Shown here one piece after another: positions 33,901 to 46,037 of a DNA stretch of 64,000 nt (positions are counted from its first letter, which is position 1; each line of letters opens with the position of its first letter). Origin of the DNA: Minicystis rosea. Its GTDB lineage: Bacteria; Myxococcota_A; Polyangia; Polyangiales; Polyangiaceae. Location of the stretch: contig CP016211.1 in assembly GCA_001931535.1 (NCBI GenBank), positions 8,107,703 to 8,171,702 on the forward strand. Direction: 5' to 3'. The notes beneath the pieces were generated by a model, which searched no databases, was not told the DNA's origin, and saw nothing but the letters and a program-made list of their open reading frames with translations. A program made the position numbers and the translations under genes.

Positions 33901-34768
33901 CGAGGTCGCCGTCGAGGCCGCCGCGCTCGCGCTCTTTCGCGGCTGCCCGCGCCGCTTTCGCCTGCGCCATCTGCTCGGCATCGAAGAGCCCGAGACCACG
34001 CGCCAGCTCGATCTCTTCGCCGCCGCCGATCCCCCGGAGCCGATCCTCGATCTGCCTCCGCCCATCGCCGCCGATCCCATCGAGACGCCTCCCTCGCAAC
34101 GCCGCGCGCCGCATCGCGTGCTCGCGCGCTGGCCCATCGCCGCGTGGGGCGAGCCCACCGATCCGCGCGCCGTCGCCGCGCGCCTCGTCGCCGAAGGCCT
34201 CCCCACCGAGGACGCCGAGACCGCGCGTCTCGCCCAAGCGATCGCCCGCTTCTTCGAAGGCCCGTATGCGCGCGCCGCCCAAGGCGCCGACATCCGCGCG
34301 GCCGATCGCTACACCGTCACGACCTCGATCTCCGCGCGCCCGCCGCGCCGCCTCCTCCTCGACGGCGCCCTCGATCTCCGCGTCGCCCACAGCGACGGTC
34401 GCATCGACGTCCTCGAGATCCGCACCGGCCGCCCCCGCGCCGATCTCGCGCTCCACGCCTTCGCCCTCCGCGCCGCCGCGCTCTCCATCGCGCGCGCGCA
34501 TCCCGAAGCGCGCGTCCGCGCCGGCATGATCTTCCTCGGCGGCGGCCCCGATCCCGTCTTTTTGCGCGGCCAAGGCCCCGACGCGAGCCTCGACGAAGCC
34601 GAGCACGCCCGCTTCGAAAAAGATCTCGCCACCATCGCGGCCCGCCTCGCCGACGCCCGCTACGACGATCGCTGGGAAGCCGTCCCGCGCCAAACCTGCC
34701 AGCGCCTCGGCTGCGGCTTCGTCGCCGCCTGCCACGGCTCGGCCTCGAGCGCCGATCCCGCCGCCTGA
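30941..34768 (+). CDS. AddA/RecB-type UvrD helicase with Cys-containing nuclease-like tail
   Basis: 1275-residue superfamily 1A helicase. Motif I ASAGTGKT (23-30), motif II DVLLVDEFQDTSRVQ (about 390), motif III LVGDRKQSIYGFRGAD (about 440), motif V TIHASKGLDFPVVVL (about 822), motif VI YVAITRARHTL (about 906): a complete AddA/RecB-like motor for double-strand-break end processing. The C-terminus looks like a RecB-family nuclease: CPRRFRLRHLL near 1003, GALDLRV, then VLEIRTGR near 1158 where the family has DYKTG, and a terminal CQRLGCGFVAAC. The Asp-to-Glu and Lys-to-Arg changes may disable cleavage; the Cys set recalls the iron-sulphur staple of AddB/Cas4. No AddB, RecC or RecD is in the window. 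GTG start with TAGGGT upstream. Confidence 0.85.
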   Translation: MAYVLPDTDAVIYAFRRNIVVAASAGTGKTHRLTALYLLLTLGLTSMGQPNDRTPADPVGPERIVATTFSRAAAREIEARVEQALREIVAWDGDAPLRFDLPIRARADRVGRDVAIPELKRRAADALARWPSAKIDTLHGVARRLVQRHALAVGLPPGTRVLDEEEAQALGDLAVDEALSAALAAGGPRADAARSLIVSTGGVWSTRQRVQRLLDRLDEEGLRPRDLVIADHLVEGRAVADRVHDLARRLAALGSPVFREPAVALAEAMAARPEGTLLTDRAAACLHDLFTRRMPARGRRLPPDDELDDFIGDLSGKTKADRAASLVALLRAAPILSAREAQIAVLLEDARERLAAQKRRAGALGFGDLLRIARDALRDRPEVARAARDDIDVLLVDEFQDTSRVQRDLVYLLREREDAAARRAPGEGPTAEGLMGHGLFLVGDRKQSIYGFRGADVAVFSRIAAELAGRAAGEALALPESAWIDVEPVADFVALRESRRSGDAILAFVNAFSARDFASDRAPDATPRAFEITYGPAEHLIAVEGAPPSRVVLIQDDGSSPEGADPIVREAQGAAREAHVAAAFVANLVEPREEAARFDTVRYKDVAVLARRRSTIPLVEIALSRLDIPYVVAGRALYDAPEVRDVAALLRLLLDPRDRLALATVLRGPMVALSDTALAELSLPGRGLVVPLLGRWSSMKSAADPAAPPTETIDPSRLPPAERTRLETFRSRFAEIRRAALRLPPGEAIRTAQSAFDLDRVLAALPRAEARIGNLDRLVTIARRRGGTLAAFVRWLERRIRDEADEAEAAVFSPDDDAVRLTTIHASKGLDFPVVVLVDLNAEPRADHGALGFVTTDPDAPAPTLVVRHYAPRDKDRALASLHTTTIKAAQADARAREQAERRRLTYVAITRARHTLALVGAMSPPRPGSALRSITTGIEEGDLTEEVGIDQAALLLDTARPAPPKAPAPMATEARAHPRPPRAPVHEVAVEAAALALFRGCPRRFRLRHLLGIEEPETTRQLDLFAAADPPEPILDLPPPIAADPIETPPSQRRAPHRVLARWPIAAWGEPTDPRAVAARLVAEGLPTEDAETARLAQAIARFFEGPYARAAQGADIRAADRYTVTTSISARPPRRLLLDGALDLRVAHSDGRIDVLEIRTGRPRADLALHAFALRAAALSIARAHPEARVRAGMIFLGGGPDPVFLRGQGPDASLDEAEHARFEKDLATIAARLADARYDDRWEAVPRQTCQRLGCGFVAACHGSASSADPAA

Positions 34769-34821
34769 CGTCCCCGAGCCCACCACGACGCGTGCGAGAG
34801 AAGCGCGAAAACAGCGCGCGC

Positions 34822-34850
34822 TTGACGCGCGGCTCGGCTCCGACCACATT
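34822..34850 (+). promoter_or_regulatory. Candidate promoter TTGACG-17-CACATT for the sahR-like/metH unit
   Basis: TTGACG (34822-34827) and a weak CACATT (34845-34850) with 17-base spacing. A perfect palindrome ATCCGGAT (34861-34868) lies between this promoter and the ATG and could be a regulator site. Confidence 0.4.
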
Positions 34851-34874
34851 CCATCCGCTCATCCGGATACGCGA

Positions 34875-35809
34875 ATGTTCGACCTCGCACAGACCGTGGA
34901 CACCATGAACGTGCTCGGCGACGAGAGCCGCATCCGGCTGTGCGCGCTGCTGCACCAGCGCGAGCTCACGGTGTCGGAGCTCGTTCGCGTCACCGGCATC
35001 TCGCAGTCCCGTGTCTCCGCGCACCTCGCGCGCCTCAAGGAAGCGAGCTTCGTGCGCGATCGGCGCGCGGGTCAGAGCGCCTTCTACGCGCTCGCGCTGT
35101 CGACGCTCCCGAAGGCGGCGCAGGCCGTCCTCGACGACGCCGCCGCTTCGACGGACGCCACGCTCGAAGGCGATCGCCAGCGGCTCGCCGAGCTCGACGC
35201 GGAGCGGGCCGGCGCGCTCCCCGACTCTTTCGCCGGCGAGATGGAGCGGCACTACTCGCCGGGCCGAACGTGGCAGTCGCTCGCCGTCGGCATCAGCGCG
35301 CTGCTGCGCCTCGGCGACGTCCTCGACGTCGGCTCGGGCGACGGCGCCGCCGCCTCGTTCATCGCGCCGCATTGCAAGTCACTCACCTGCATCGACGCGA
35401 GCCCGCAGATGATCGCCGCCGCGACCGAGCGCTTCGCCGAGCAAGCGAACGTGCGGGCCGAGGTGGCCGACGTGCACGACCTCTCTTTCCGCGCCTCCTC
35501 GTTCGACGCCGTTCTCCTCTTCCACACGCTCACGTACGTCGAGCGCCCGGCGCGTGCGGTCGCCGAGTGTGCCCGCGTCCTGCGGCCGGGCGGGCGCCTC
35601 GTCATCCTCTCGCTCGACGAGCACGATCAGATCAAGATCACCGCGCCCTACGGCGAGCGGCACCCCGGCTTCTCGCCGCGGGCGCTGCGCACGCTCATTT
35701 CCAAAGCCGGCCTCGATCCCATCTCGAGCACCGTCGCGTGCCGAGAGACCAAGAAGCCCCATTTCCGCGTCGTCCTCGCCGTCGCGCAAAAACCAGCAGG
35801 CTCCCGATC

Positions 35810-35813
<4 letters not shown>
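34875..35813 (+). CDS. ArsR-family regulator fused to a SAM-methyltransferase-fold domain (SahR-like)
   Basis: 312 residues. N-terminal ArsR winged helix (LGDESRIRLCALLHQRELTV, recognition helix TGISQSRVSAHLARLKEA); C-terminal class I methyltransferase fold with SAM motif I VLDVGSGDGAAASF, acidic LTCIDASPQ and a UbiE-like ECARVLRPGGRLVIL. Fusions of this architecture include SahR, an S-adenosylhomocysteine-responsive repressor of methionine-cycle genes in Proteobacteria. Here its stop overlaps the metH start as ATGA, which strongly supports methionine-cycle control. Whether the second domain senses SAM/SAH or is catalytic cannot be told from sequence. Confidence 0.85.
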
Positions 35814-39628
<3,815 letters not shown>

Positions 39629-39644
39629 TCGCCCCCTGATGGCT

Positions 39645-39684
39645 CGTGGAGGTCATCGGCGACGCCGCTCGGATGATCTCCACG
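39645..39684 (+). terminator. Long hairpin after metH
   Basis: CGTGGAGGTCATC (39645-39657) pairs with the downstream arm GGATGATCTCCACG (39671-39684) over about 13 bp with one G:U. It starts 17 bases past the stop codon and lacks a T-tract. Probable 3' end or Rho-dependent site. The interval 39685-40039 contains no gene I can support. Confidence 0.55.
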
Positions 39685-40039
39685 AGCGATATCCCATGTG
39701 CGCGTGAGCTCGACCGGCGCCGATCACCTCACCGAGGTCACCGCGCGCCGCACCACGCATCGACCAACGCTCATCGGCCACGTCCAGCACGGCCTCGCGA
39801 CCTGGCTCGCTGGTCCGCTTGGCGAGGGGCGCGTCCTTGGGGTACGCTCGTCCGCGTCCTTCGGAGAGGTGTGCCATGCGGGGTCTTTGCTAGCGGTGCG
39901 GTGATTTGACGAGGCTGAGGCCCGGGCGCGTGCGCTCGAGCGGCCCTCGCCCACGTCGACCGTGCTCGCAGAGATCTCGATTCGCGGCGTCCTCGCGCGC
40001 CGCGCCGGCCGGCCGTTCGTGTTCCTCTCCGGAGGCCTC

Positions 40040-40510
40040 ATGGCATTCCATCTCCCGCTCTCCGTTCGTCTTCATCGTCGTTCCCTCGCACGGCGCGATC
40101 TCTTCTTCTCCACCTTGATGCGCATCCTCCGCCCGCCGCCGTCCGTCGCGGGCCTCGCGATGAGCACCTTCGCCTTCAAGAACGACGAAGAAGATTTCGC
40201 CCGCGCCCTCCTCGCCCGCCACGGCCGCCTCTGGCTCTATCGCTCGAACCAGAGGGCCTTTTGCGGTGATTTCGTGATCGTCGACATGTCCTCTCCGTCC
40301 CCCGCGGCGCGCCGCGCCTTCGTGGTGGACCTCAAGCAAGGCGCGCCCCTCCGTCGCGGCGGCGGCGGCGCCGGCGTGCAGCTCCGCAACGCCGAGCAGG
40401 TCATTCGCCACGTCGGCAACGCGGGCACCGTGCTTGGTGACGAAGCCCCGTGGGACGTCGTCACCGGCGATGGGGCGCGGATTCTGGAGTGGCTCTCTGC
40501 CAGAGAATGA
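40040..40510 (+). CDS. Small protein of unknown function
   Basis: 156 residues starting MAFHLPLSVRLHRRSLARRD. Basic N-terminal region, then FKNDEEDFARALLARHGRLW and RSNQRAFCGDFVIVDMSS, a Gly-rich loop and a C-terminal helix ARILEWLSARE. No signal peptide or membrane helix. The start is fixed by GGAGG (40031-40035) five bases before the ATG; the in-frame GTG at 39962 has no ribosome site. Sequence composition matches neighbours. No domain recognised. Confidence 0.6.
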   Translation: MAFHLPLSVRLHRRSLARRDLFFSTLMRILRPPPSVAGLAMSTFAFKNDEEDFARALLARHGRLWLYRSNQRAFCGDFVIVDMSSPSPAARRAFVVDLKQGAPLRRGGGGAGVQLRNAEQVIRHVGNAGTVLGDEAPWDVVTGDGARILEWLSARE

Positions 40511-40555
40511 CGGGAAGATCGCGCCGCGCTCGCGTGCTCTACTCGACACGTCATC

Positions 40556-41056
40556 ATGAACAAGCAGACCTGGGCGGCGGCCGTCGTGCTCGTCGGCATC
40601 GCCGCCGTCTACGTCCTCTTCTTCCGCAAAACCGATGAAGACCGCATCCTCGAAAAGCTCGGCGCCCTCTCCACGGCCGTGCGCGAGGACGAAGGCGAAA
40701 ACCTCGCCCTCCGCGCCGCCCGCATCGAGCGCGCCTTTCCCCATCTCTTCACCAAAGAAGTCGACCTCCACATTCCCGACGTCGCCGAAGGCCGCAACGC
40801 CCGGACCGATCTCATCCCCCTCGCCGCCGGCGCCGCCGCCGACGAAAGCAAGCTCGAGCTCCGTTTCTCGCGCGCTCACGTCGAAGTCGATCGCCCCGCC
40901 CAACGCGGATGGGTGATGGCCGACGCCATCCTCCTCGGCACCGGCCGCGACGGCACTGGTCACCGCGAATCACGACCGCTCGCCCTGCGCTTCGACATGG
41001 AAGACGGCGAGTGGAAGATCGCCGATGTCGCGCTTCGCAGCGCAGAGTCGAAGTGA
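40556..41056 (+). CDS. Membrane-anchored NTF2-like/unknown protein
   Basis: 166 residues with an N-terminal anchor (WAAAVVLVGIAAVYVLFF), a coiled segment, then a helix-plus-beta-sheet domain (RILEKLGALSTAVREDEGEN, KLELRFSRAHVEVDRPAQRG, RPLALRFDMEDGEWKIADVA) reminiscent of SnoaL/NTF2-like folds. Probably faces the periplasm. No catalytic residues identified. Follows the previous gene by 45 bases on the same strand. A short hairpin ATGCCG/CGGCAT overlaps its stop (41056-41073), in the 35-base gap to a convergent gene. Confidence 0.65.
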   Translation: MNKQTWAAAVVLVGIAAVYVLFFRKTDEDRILEKLGALSTAVREDEGENLALRAARIERAFPHLFTKEVDLHIPDVAEGRNARTDLIPLAAGAAADESKLELRFSRAHVEVDRPAQRGWVMADAILLGTGRDGTGHRESRPLALRFDMEDGEWKIADVALRSAESK

Positions 41057-41091
41057 TGCCGCCGACACGGCATCTCCACGACTCCATGTCT

Positions 41092-41712
41092 TCATCTCCT
41101 CTCGCGTGCCGCGGTGAACGTGCTCACGGAGAGCACATCGTCCTCTCCACCACGCATCATCACCAGCCGGGTGGCTGCTTGTCGATAATGGCCCTCGGCC
41201 GCCTCGGGATCCACTTCGCGCCGCCCGCGTCCCACGACGGCGACCTCTTGGCCCGCGACGAGGATGCCCTCCTGCCAGCTCAAGCGCCAATCGACAGCGA
41301 TCCCGCGCGCCTCGCTCCGGTGCTCCCGCAGAAAGTGCACGAGCCGCGCCGGCGCTTTCCGCCATGTCCCCAGCGTCTCGGTCACGTCGAAAGCGAGCAG
41401 CAACGAGGTCTCGTCATCGGCGCTGACGATGGCTCGTCCCGTCTCGTCGCCCACCGTGAACGGCATCGCCTTCACCACCTCGAGCTCGGGAGGCCCGCCG
41501 CGCGAAGGCAACGCGGCCCCGCTCACACGCACGACCCACGCGACGCACGGACGACCGGAGAGCGGTGCCATGGTCATCTCCTTCGCGAAGACGCCGACCG
41601 TGCCCACGATCCGCCCGAATGCGGCGTCCGGGAACGCGTGCACCGAGCGGAGCGCCACCGCACCGAGGCGCCTCGAACGGGCCGGCTCATTCGAAAAGAA
41701 GCTCGAGAGCAT
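41092..41712 (-). CDS. GIDE-like domain protein, unknown function
   Basis: 206 residues. The order of features (RIVGTVGVFAKEMTMAPLSG, RPCVAWVVRVSG, VGDETGRAIVSADDETSLLL, RLSWQEGILVAGQEVAVVGR) resembles the GIDE/BAM beta-sandwich domain found in MUL1 E3 ligases and in prokaryotic membrane proteins, but without the membrane segments and RING finger. No catalytic function can be assigned. No ribosome site or TAnnnT box was seen at the ATG, so the start could lie slightly elsewhere. Confidence 0.6.
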   Translation of the reverse strand: MLSSFFSNEPARSRRLGAVALRSVHAFPDAAFGRIVGTVGVFAKEMTMAPLSGRPCVAWVVRVSGAALPSRGGPPELEVVKAMPFTVGDETGRAIVSADDETSLLLAFDVTETLGTWRKAPARLVHFLREHRSEARGIAVDWRLSWQEGILVAGQEVAVVGRGRREVDPEAAEGHYRQAATRLVMMRGGEDDVLSVSTFTAARERR

Positions 41713-41867
41713 GAAGTGCTCAAGCGATTGTCACGCGCGAGACTTCACGGCGCAATGCCCGGCACGCGATCCTTTGCAGCTCGCGCCGTCGCGATCGACC
41801 GAGCACGCGTTCAGCGCATCAGCGCTGTACGGAGCATCGAAGTCGCACCGAGACATTCAATTCGCCC

Positions 41868-42542
41868 TCACCCGATCATCCACGCTTCGGGCCGCGCGCC
41901 ACCCATCACCGCCGCCACGCTCGGAAGGGCCTTTGCGTAATATCCATCCGATATCGGCACCAAGTCGACGCCCCGCACGAGCTCGGGCAGGAAGCTGCCC
42001 ATCGTGCTCTCGTTTTCCGGCAAGAGCCTCACGCCCATCGCCTGGCCTCCATCGCGAAACACCCGCTCGGCTTGCGACAGCGGCACGGCCACGATGGCCT
42101 CGAGCTCGGCGGGGCTCGGGCGGAGGCGCTCGATCGTGACAGGTTTGGTTGCCACGAAAATGTCCTGCAGCTCGTTGTCGATGATTCCGGGCCTCGTGCG
42201 ATCCGGTCGCCGGCGCCGGCCGATCTGCACCACGTCCTCGGGGCCGAGGCGGAGCCCGATCTCCTCTTCGGCCTCGCGCAGCGTGGCCTCGATCGACTCA
42301 CCGGCGCGCACGTGCCCGGTCACGGCCATGTCGAGCCTGCGCGGGTGGGTGTCCTTGGCCGCCGATCGTCGTTGGAGCACGAGCCACGGCGCGCCGGCGA
42401 CGAAGCCCCACACCCAGATATGGATGCTGCGGTGCCAGTCGCCGTCTCGGTGCACCAAGCTGCGTGCCTTGGCGCGACCGAGCGGGTTGCCGTCGCGGTC
42501 GTAGAGATCGAAGAGCTCGCTCGGATCCTGCGCGGAGGTCAC
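41868..42542 (-). CDS. Nudix hydrolase
   Basis: 224 residues. Nudix box at about 76-96: GHVRAGESIEATLREAEEEI followed by G, matching GX5EX7REUXEEXGU with all metal-binding Glu. Preceded by LFDLYDRDGNPLGRAKARSL and HRSIHIWVWGFVAG, the arrangement of YfcD/isopentenyl-diphosphate-isomerase-like Nudix proteins. The C-terminal extension of about 100 residues is longer than the minimal domain. Hydrolyses a nucleoside diphosphate derivative or related substrate, unknown which. GTG at 42542 chosen because AGAGG precedes it and upstream codons look non-coding. It follows the metallophosphoesterase by 49 bases on the same strand and may be co-transcribed. Confidence 0.85.
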   Translation of the reverse strand: MTSAQDPSELFDLYDRDGNPLGRAKARSLVHRDGDWHRSIHIWVWGFVAGAPWLVLQRRSAAKDTHPRRLDMAVTGHVRAGESIEATLREAEEEIGLRLGPEDVVQIGRRRRPDRTRPGIIDNELQDIFVATKPVTIERLRPSPAELEAIVAVPLSQAERVFRDGGQAMGVRLLPENESTMGSFLPELVRGVDLVPISDGYYAKALPSVAAVMGGARPEAWMIG

Positions 42543-42591
42543 ACCGAAACCTCTACCGCCGGGGCCGCGCGGGCGCACGCAATCGCTCGGC

Positions 42592-43773
42592 TCACGGGCA
42601 CGACCAAGCGCCCGCGCCGGTGAAGCTGCACGCTTCGATGACACCACCGCTCGCACGGCGGGCCGTGATGCGAACCTGCTCGCCGTCGACCACCGCCTCG
42701 ACGAAGTGATACGAGGGCTCGAACGCCGCCGTCTCGCGCACGTCGGCCTTCTTCGTGTAGAGCGGGGCGCCGCCGCCGCCGGAGACGATGTACTTGAGCC
42801 CGGCGCCGGTGCCGCGCTCGTAGATGTGATCGTGGCCGGCGAGCACGAGGTCGACCTTGCGCTCGCGCATCATCGCGATCACGCCGCCGCTCTCCAACGC
42901 GGGGTTGTTGCGATGCGGGCCGGCGGAGAACGGGCCCCAATGCATCACCGCGATCCTATGCGCGAGGCCGGGCTCGGTGAGGGCGCGATCGAGCTCGGCC
43001 CGCAGCCAATCACGCTCGGCGCCCGTCCAATTGTCCATGGCGTTGAGCACGAAGAAGCGCGTGTTCGACCAGCGGAAGGTGCCATAGAGCCGCTCGGGCG
43101 CGCGCGCGCCGTCGACGCCACCGAAGTACTTGAGGAACGCGACCTCGCCCTCGCGGCTGCCGCGGTAGAGCTCGTGGTTGCCCACGGCCGCGAAGAGGCA
43201 GACGTTGCGGAGCAACGCGCCCTCGACGCCGAAGAAGGTCTGCCAGTCGTCGGGCTCGTTGCCGCGCGCCACCATGTCGCCGGTGTTGATGAGGAAGTCC
43301 GCCGGCACGGCGGCCATCGCGCGCACCACCGCGGCGTGCGCGGCTTCATCGGTGCGGTTGTCGCCGTAGACGAGGAAACGAAAAGGCCGCGCATCGACGG
43401 GCGCGGTGGTGAAGCGGCCGCGCTCTTGGATCGTCGCGCCCACCGAGAGCACGTAGTCGTAGGCCGTCGCCGGCGCGAGGCCCTCCACGCGGAGCGCATG
43501 GAAGGGACGAGGGCCATCGCCCGCCGCGGTGACGACGGGCTCGGTCTTGCCCGCGGGGCGAACCTCGATACGCGCCGGCGCGGGCGCGGAGACCTCGACC
43601 TTCACCGTGACGGAGGTGGGCGCGAGCCCTTGGAGATAAGGGCCCTTCGCGATCGCGGCCACGCCGTTCGGAGGTGACGCGCTCCCCGGCCGCGGGCTCG
43701 CCAACCGAAATCCGACGAGCGCGACGATCGCCGCGCCGACGCCGAACGCCCATGTGCGCCTCGACTGAGCCAT
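42592..43773 (-). CDS. Purple-acid-phosphatase-like metallophosphoesterase, membrane-anchored
   Basis: 393 residues. N-terminal hydrophobic anchor (FGVGAAIVALVGFRLA), a fibronectin-III-like domain (APTSVTVKVEVSAPAPARIE), and a calcineurin-like catalytic domain: GDNR (137-140), GDMV (165-168), GNHE (198-201), MHWGPF and GHDHIYERG. These supply the two-metal site of purple acid phosphatases. Exported; hydrolyses phosphomonoesters or diesters outside the cytoplasm. The TAAGGT box 12 bases upstream and absence of a ribosome site suggest a short-leader transcript. Divergent from the PEGA kinase across about 200 bases. Confidence 0.88.
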   Translation of the reverse strand: MAQSRRTWAFGVGAAIVALVGFRLASPRPGSASPPNGVAAIAKGPYLQGLAPTSVTVKVEVSAPAPARIEVRPAGKTEPVVTAAGDGPRPFHALRVEGLAPATAYDYVLSVGATIQERGRFTTAPVDARPFRFLVYGDNRTDEAAHAAVVRAMAAVPADFLINTGDMVARGNEPDDWQTFFGVEGALLRNVCLFAAVGNHELYRGSREGEVAFLKYFGGVDGARAPERLYGTFRWSNTRFFVLNAMDNWTGAERDWLRAELDRALTEPGLAHRIAVMHWGPFSAGPHRNNPALESGGVIAMMRERKVDLVLAGHDHIYERGTGAGLKYIVSGGGGAPLYTKKADVRETAAFEPSYHFVEAVVDGEQVRITARRASGGVIEACSFTGAGAWSCP

Positions 43774-43785
43774 CTTCGAACGTGG

Positions 43786-43791
43786 ACCTTA
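43786..43791 (-). promoter_or_regulatory. TAAGGT -10-like box before metallophosphoesterase
   Basis: TAAGGT ends 12 bases before the ATG. Confidence 0.4.
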
Positions 43792-43977
43792 CCGGAGATC
43801 GCGCGGCACAGACCGCACACTTTGAGCCGAGCATAGCGTGCGCTGGCGGGCCGACCACCGGGGTGCCTCACCGAGGAGCTTCGACTCGGGCGCTGGTCGT
43901 GGCATCATGTCGTGGAACGGGGCGCGCTCGTGTTGCCGAACGACGGCGCGCGGCTCGGAGAACAGCAGGAAGCATCG

Positions 43978-45999
43978 ATGGATAACCCGGCCGGAGCGCC
44001 GCACAACGAGGGGACCGCGGGCGCGCCGCCCGCCGAAGCGCTGCCTCGTCAGTTCGGCAAGTACACGCTGCTGCGTCGCCTCGCGGCGGGCGGCATGGCC
44101 GAGATCTTCCTCGCGCTGCACCGATCGATGGCGGGCTTCGAGAAGCTCATCGTCATCAAGCGCATCCTCCCCTCGATGAACCAGAACAAGGCGTTCATCG
44201 AGATGCTGCTCCACGAGGCGCGCATCGCCGCGACGCTCTCGCACCCCAACATCGTCCAGATCTTCGACGTCGGTCAGGTCGACGGCACGTACTTCATCGC
44301 CATGGAGCACATCCACGGCGAGGACATCCAGGCCATCGTCCGCGCGATGAAGAAGAAGGAGCTGTCCGAGTTCCCGCTCGAGCACACGCTCAGCTTGATC
44401 CTCGGCACCTGCGCGGGCCTCGCCTACGCGCACGATCGGCGCGATCTCGACGGCAAGCCGCTCTCCATCGTGCACCGCGACATCTCCCCGCGGAACATCG
44501 TGGTGAGCTTCACGGGCGACGTGAAGATCGTCGACTTCGGCATCGCCAAGAGCGGCGTCGAGCCCGGCGAGGACACGAACAGCGGCCAGCTCAAGGGCAA
44601 GGCCCCGTACATGTCGCCCGAGCAGGCCAGCGGTCAATCCATCGACTGGCGCAGCGACATCTTCGCCACCGGCGTCATGCTCTTCGAGCTCACCACCGGC
44701 CGCCGCCTCTTCAAGGGCGCGAGCGAGTTCGAGACGCTCAAGCTGATCGTCGACAAGGAGTACCCGCGCCCGAGCGAGATCAAGCCCGACTACCCGCCCG
44801 CGCTCGAGCGCATCGTCATGAAGGCGCTCGAGAAGGATCGCGAAGAGCGCTACCAATCCGCGCGCGACATGCAGGCCGATCTCGAGGCCTTCGTGCGCGA
44901 GGAGCGCATCCCCGTCTCGCAGGTGAGCCTGACGTCGTGGATGGGCTGGCTCTTCGAGGACAAGCTCGCGCAGCAGAAGGAAGCGCTCCAGGACATCAAG
45001 CAGCTCGCCGACGTGATCGCGGCGCAGCAAGGCTCGCTCTACGAAGGCGGCACCTCGACCGGCACCGGCGTGGGCGCGTCGGCGGCCATCGCTTCGTTGT
45101 CGATGGCTCCGCCTTCACCGAACGCGAAGAAGAGCGCCGCGCCCTTCATCGCCGTGGGCGTGGCCGTGGCGCTCGGCGTGGGCGGCTTCGCGTACATGCA
45201 GCGCGAGGACGCGCGCCGCAAAGCCGCCGACGCCGCAGCCCAGCACGCCGCGCAAGCGAGCTCGGCCCCGGCCGAGCCGCAGGTGCAAAAGGGCTCCATC
45301 GACATCACCACGAAGCCCGACGGCGCCGGCATCTGGATCAACGGCGACCTCCGCCCCGAGACGACGCCCGCGCACATCGACAAGCTCCCGCTCGGCGGCA
45401 CCATCAAGATCAAGCTCACGAAAGAGGGCTTCGAGGCCTATCGCGAGGACGTGACGCTCACCGACGCCGCGCCCACCAAGAAGCTCGACGCCGAGATGAA
45501 GACCGGCTCGGTGACGGTGGTCCTCAAGATCGATCCGCCGCCCACCGTGTGGCTCGACGGCAAAGCGTGGAAGGGTGAGCGCACGAAGCTCGAAGGCCTC
45601 TCCGCCGGCGAGGAGCACACCATCGTCGTCTCGGCGAGCGGCTTCCAGCCGAAGACGTTCAAGATCACCGCGCAACAAGGCGAGACCAAGACGGTCACGG
45701 AGACGTTGACCAAGGTCGATCCCAACGCGCCCGCGCCGGCCGCGCCCGCGAAGGAAGACAAGACCGACAAGCCCGCACCCGCTGCGGGCGGTCCTGCGAA
45801 GGTGCGCGTCGGCGCCAAGGGCGGCTTCTGCAACGTCACCGTCAACGGCACCTCGTACGGTCCGACACCGGTCGAAGCGCCGGTGAGCGCGGGCACGGTG
45901 CGCGTCTCGTGCAAGCCGGCGAGCGGCGCGGCCATGAGCCAGACGGTGCAGGTGCAAGCAGGCGAGACGGCCCGCGTCTCCTTCAAGGTCGAACAGTAG
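43978..45999 (+). CDS. Ser/Thr protein kinase with transmembrane helix and PEGA domains
   Basis: 673 residues. Kinase domain: Gly-loop LAAGGMAEIF (35-44), Lys61 in VIKRIL, catalytic loop HRDISPRN (166-173), DFG (186-188), GKAPYMSPEQ. The HRDISPRN variant (lacking the Lys of HRDLKPEN) is common in myxobacterial kinases and does not by itself mean inactivity. One transmembrane helix (FIAVGVAVALGVGGFAYM, about 397-415), then two PEGA-type modules (KGSIDITTKPDGAGIWINGD; PPPTVWLDGKAWKGERTKLE) and a third Cys-containing beta domain at the C-terminus, which probably bind surface or wall components. AGGAAG before ATG 43978 fixes the start. Confidence 0.92.
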   Translation: MDNPAGAPHNEGTAGAPPAEALPRQFGKYTLLRRLAAGGMAEIFLALHRSMAGFEKLIVIKRILPSMNQNKAFIEMLLHEARIAATLSHPNIVQIFDVGQVDGTYFIAMEHIHGEDIQAIVRAMKKKELSEFPLEHTLSLILGTCAGLAYAHDRRDLDGKPLSIVHRDISPRNIVVSFTGDVKIVDFGIAKSGVEPGEDTNSGQLKGKAPYMSPEQASGQSIDWRSDIFATGVMLFELTTGRRLFKGASEFETLKLIVDKEYPRPSEIKPDYPPALERIVMKALEKDREERYQSARDMQADLEAFVREERIPVSQVSLTSWMGWLFEDKLAQQKEALQDIKQLADVIAAQQGSLYEGGTSTGTGVGASAAIASLSMAPPSPNAKKSAAPFIAVGVAVALGVGGFAYMQREDARRKAADAAAQHAAQASSAPAEPQVQKGSIDITTKPDGAGIWINGDLRPETTPAHIDKLPLGGTIKIKLTKEGFEAYREDVTLTDAAPTKKLDAEMKTGSVTVVLKIDPPPTVWLDGKAWKGERTKLEGLSAGEEHTIVVSASGFQPKTFKITAQQGETKTVTETLTKVDPNAPAPAAPAKEDKTDKPAPAAGGPAKVRVGAKGGFCNVTVNGTSYGPTPVEAPVSAGTVRVSCKPASGAAMSQTVQVQAGETARVSFKVEQ

Positions 46000-46023
46000 C
46001 GGTAGCCGCGGCGGCGCCTGTGC

Positions 46024-46029
46024 TAGCGT
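46024..46029 (+). promoter_or_regulatory. TAGCGT -10-like box before panC
   Basis: TAGCGT ends eight bases before the panC ATG, right after the kinase stop codon. Confidence 0.45.
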
Positions 46030-46037
46030 GCCGCCCG

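Noticed and set aside
34940..35809. N-terminal extension of metH across the regulator gene
   Set aside because: The same frame is open through the ArsR-methyltransferase gene only because of GC bias; the real metH start is the ATG overlapping the regulator stop.
39653..39877. 74-residue minus-strand frame after metH
   Set aside because: Good third-position GC but no ribosome site, its 3' part overlaps the metH hairpin and there is no recognisable fold.
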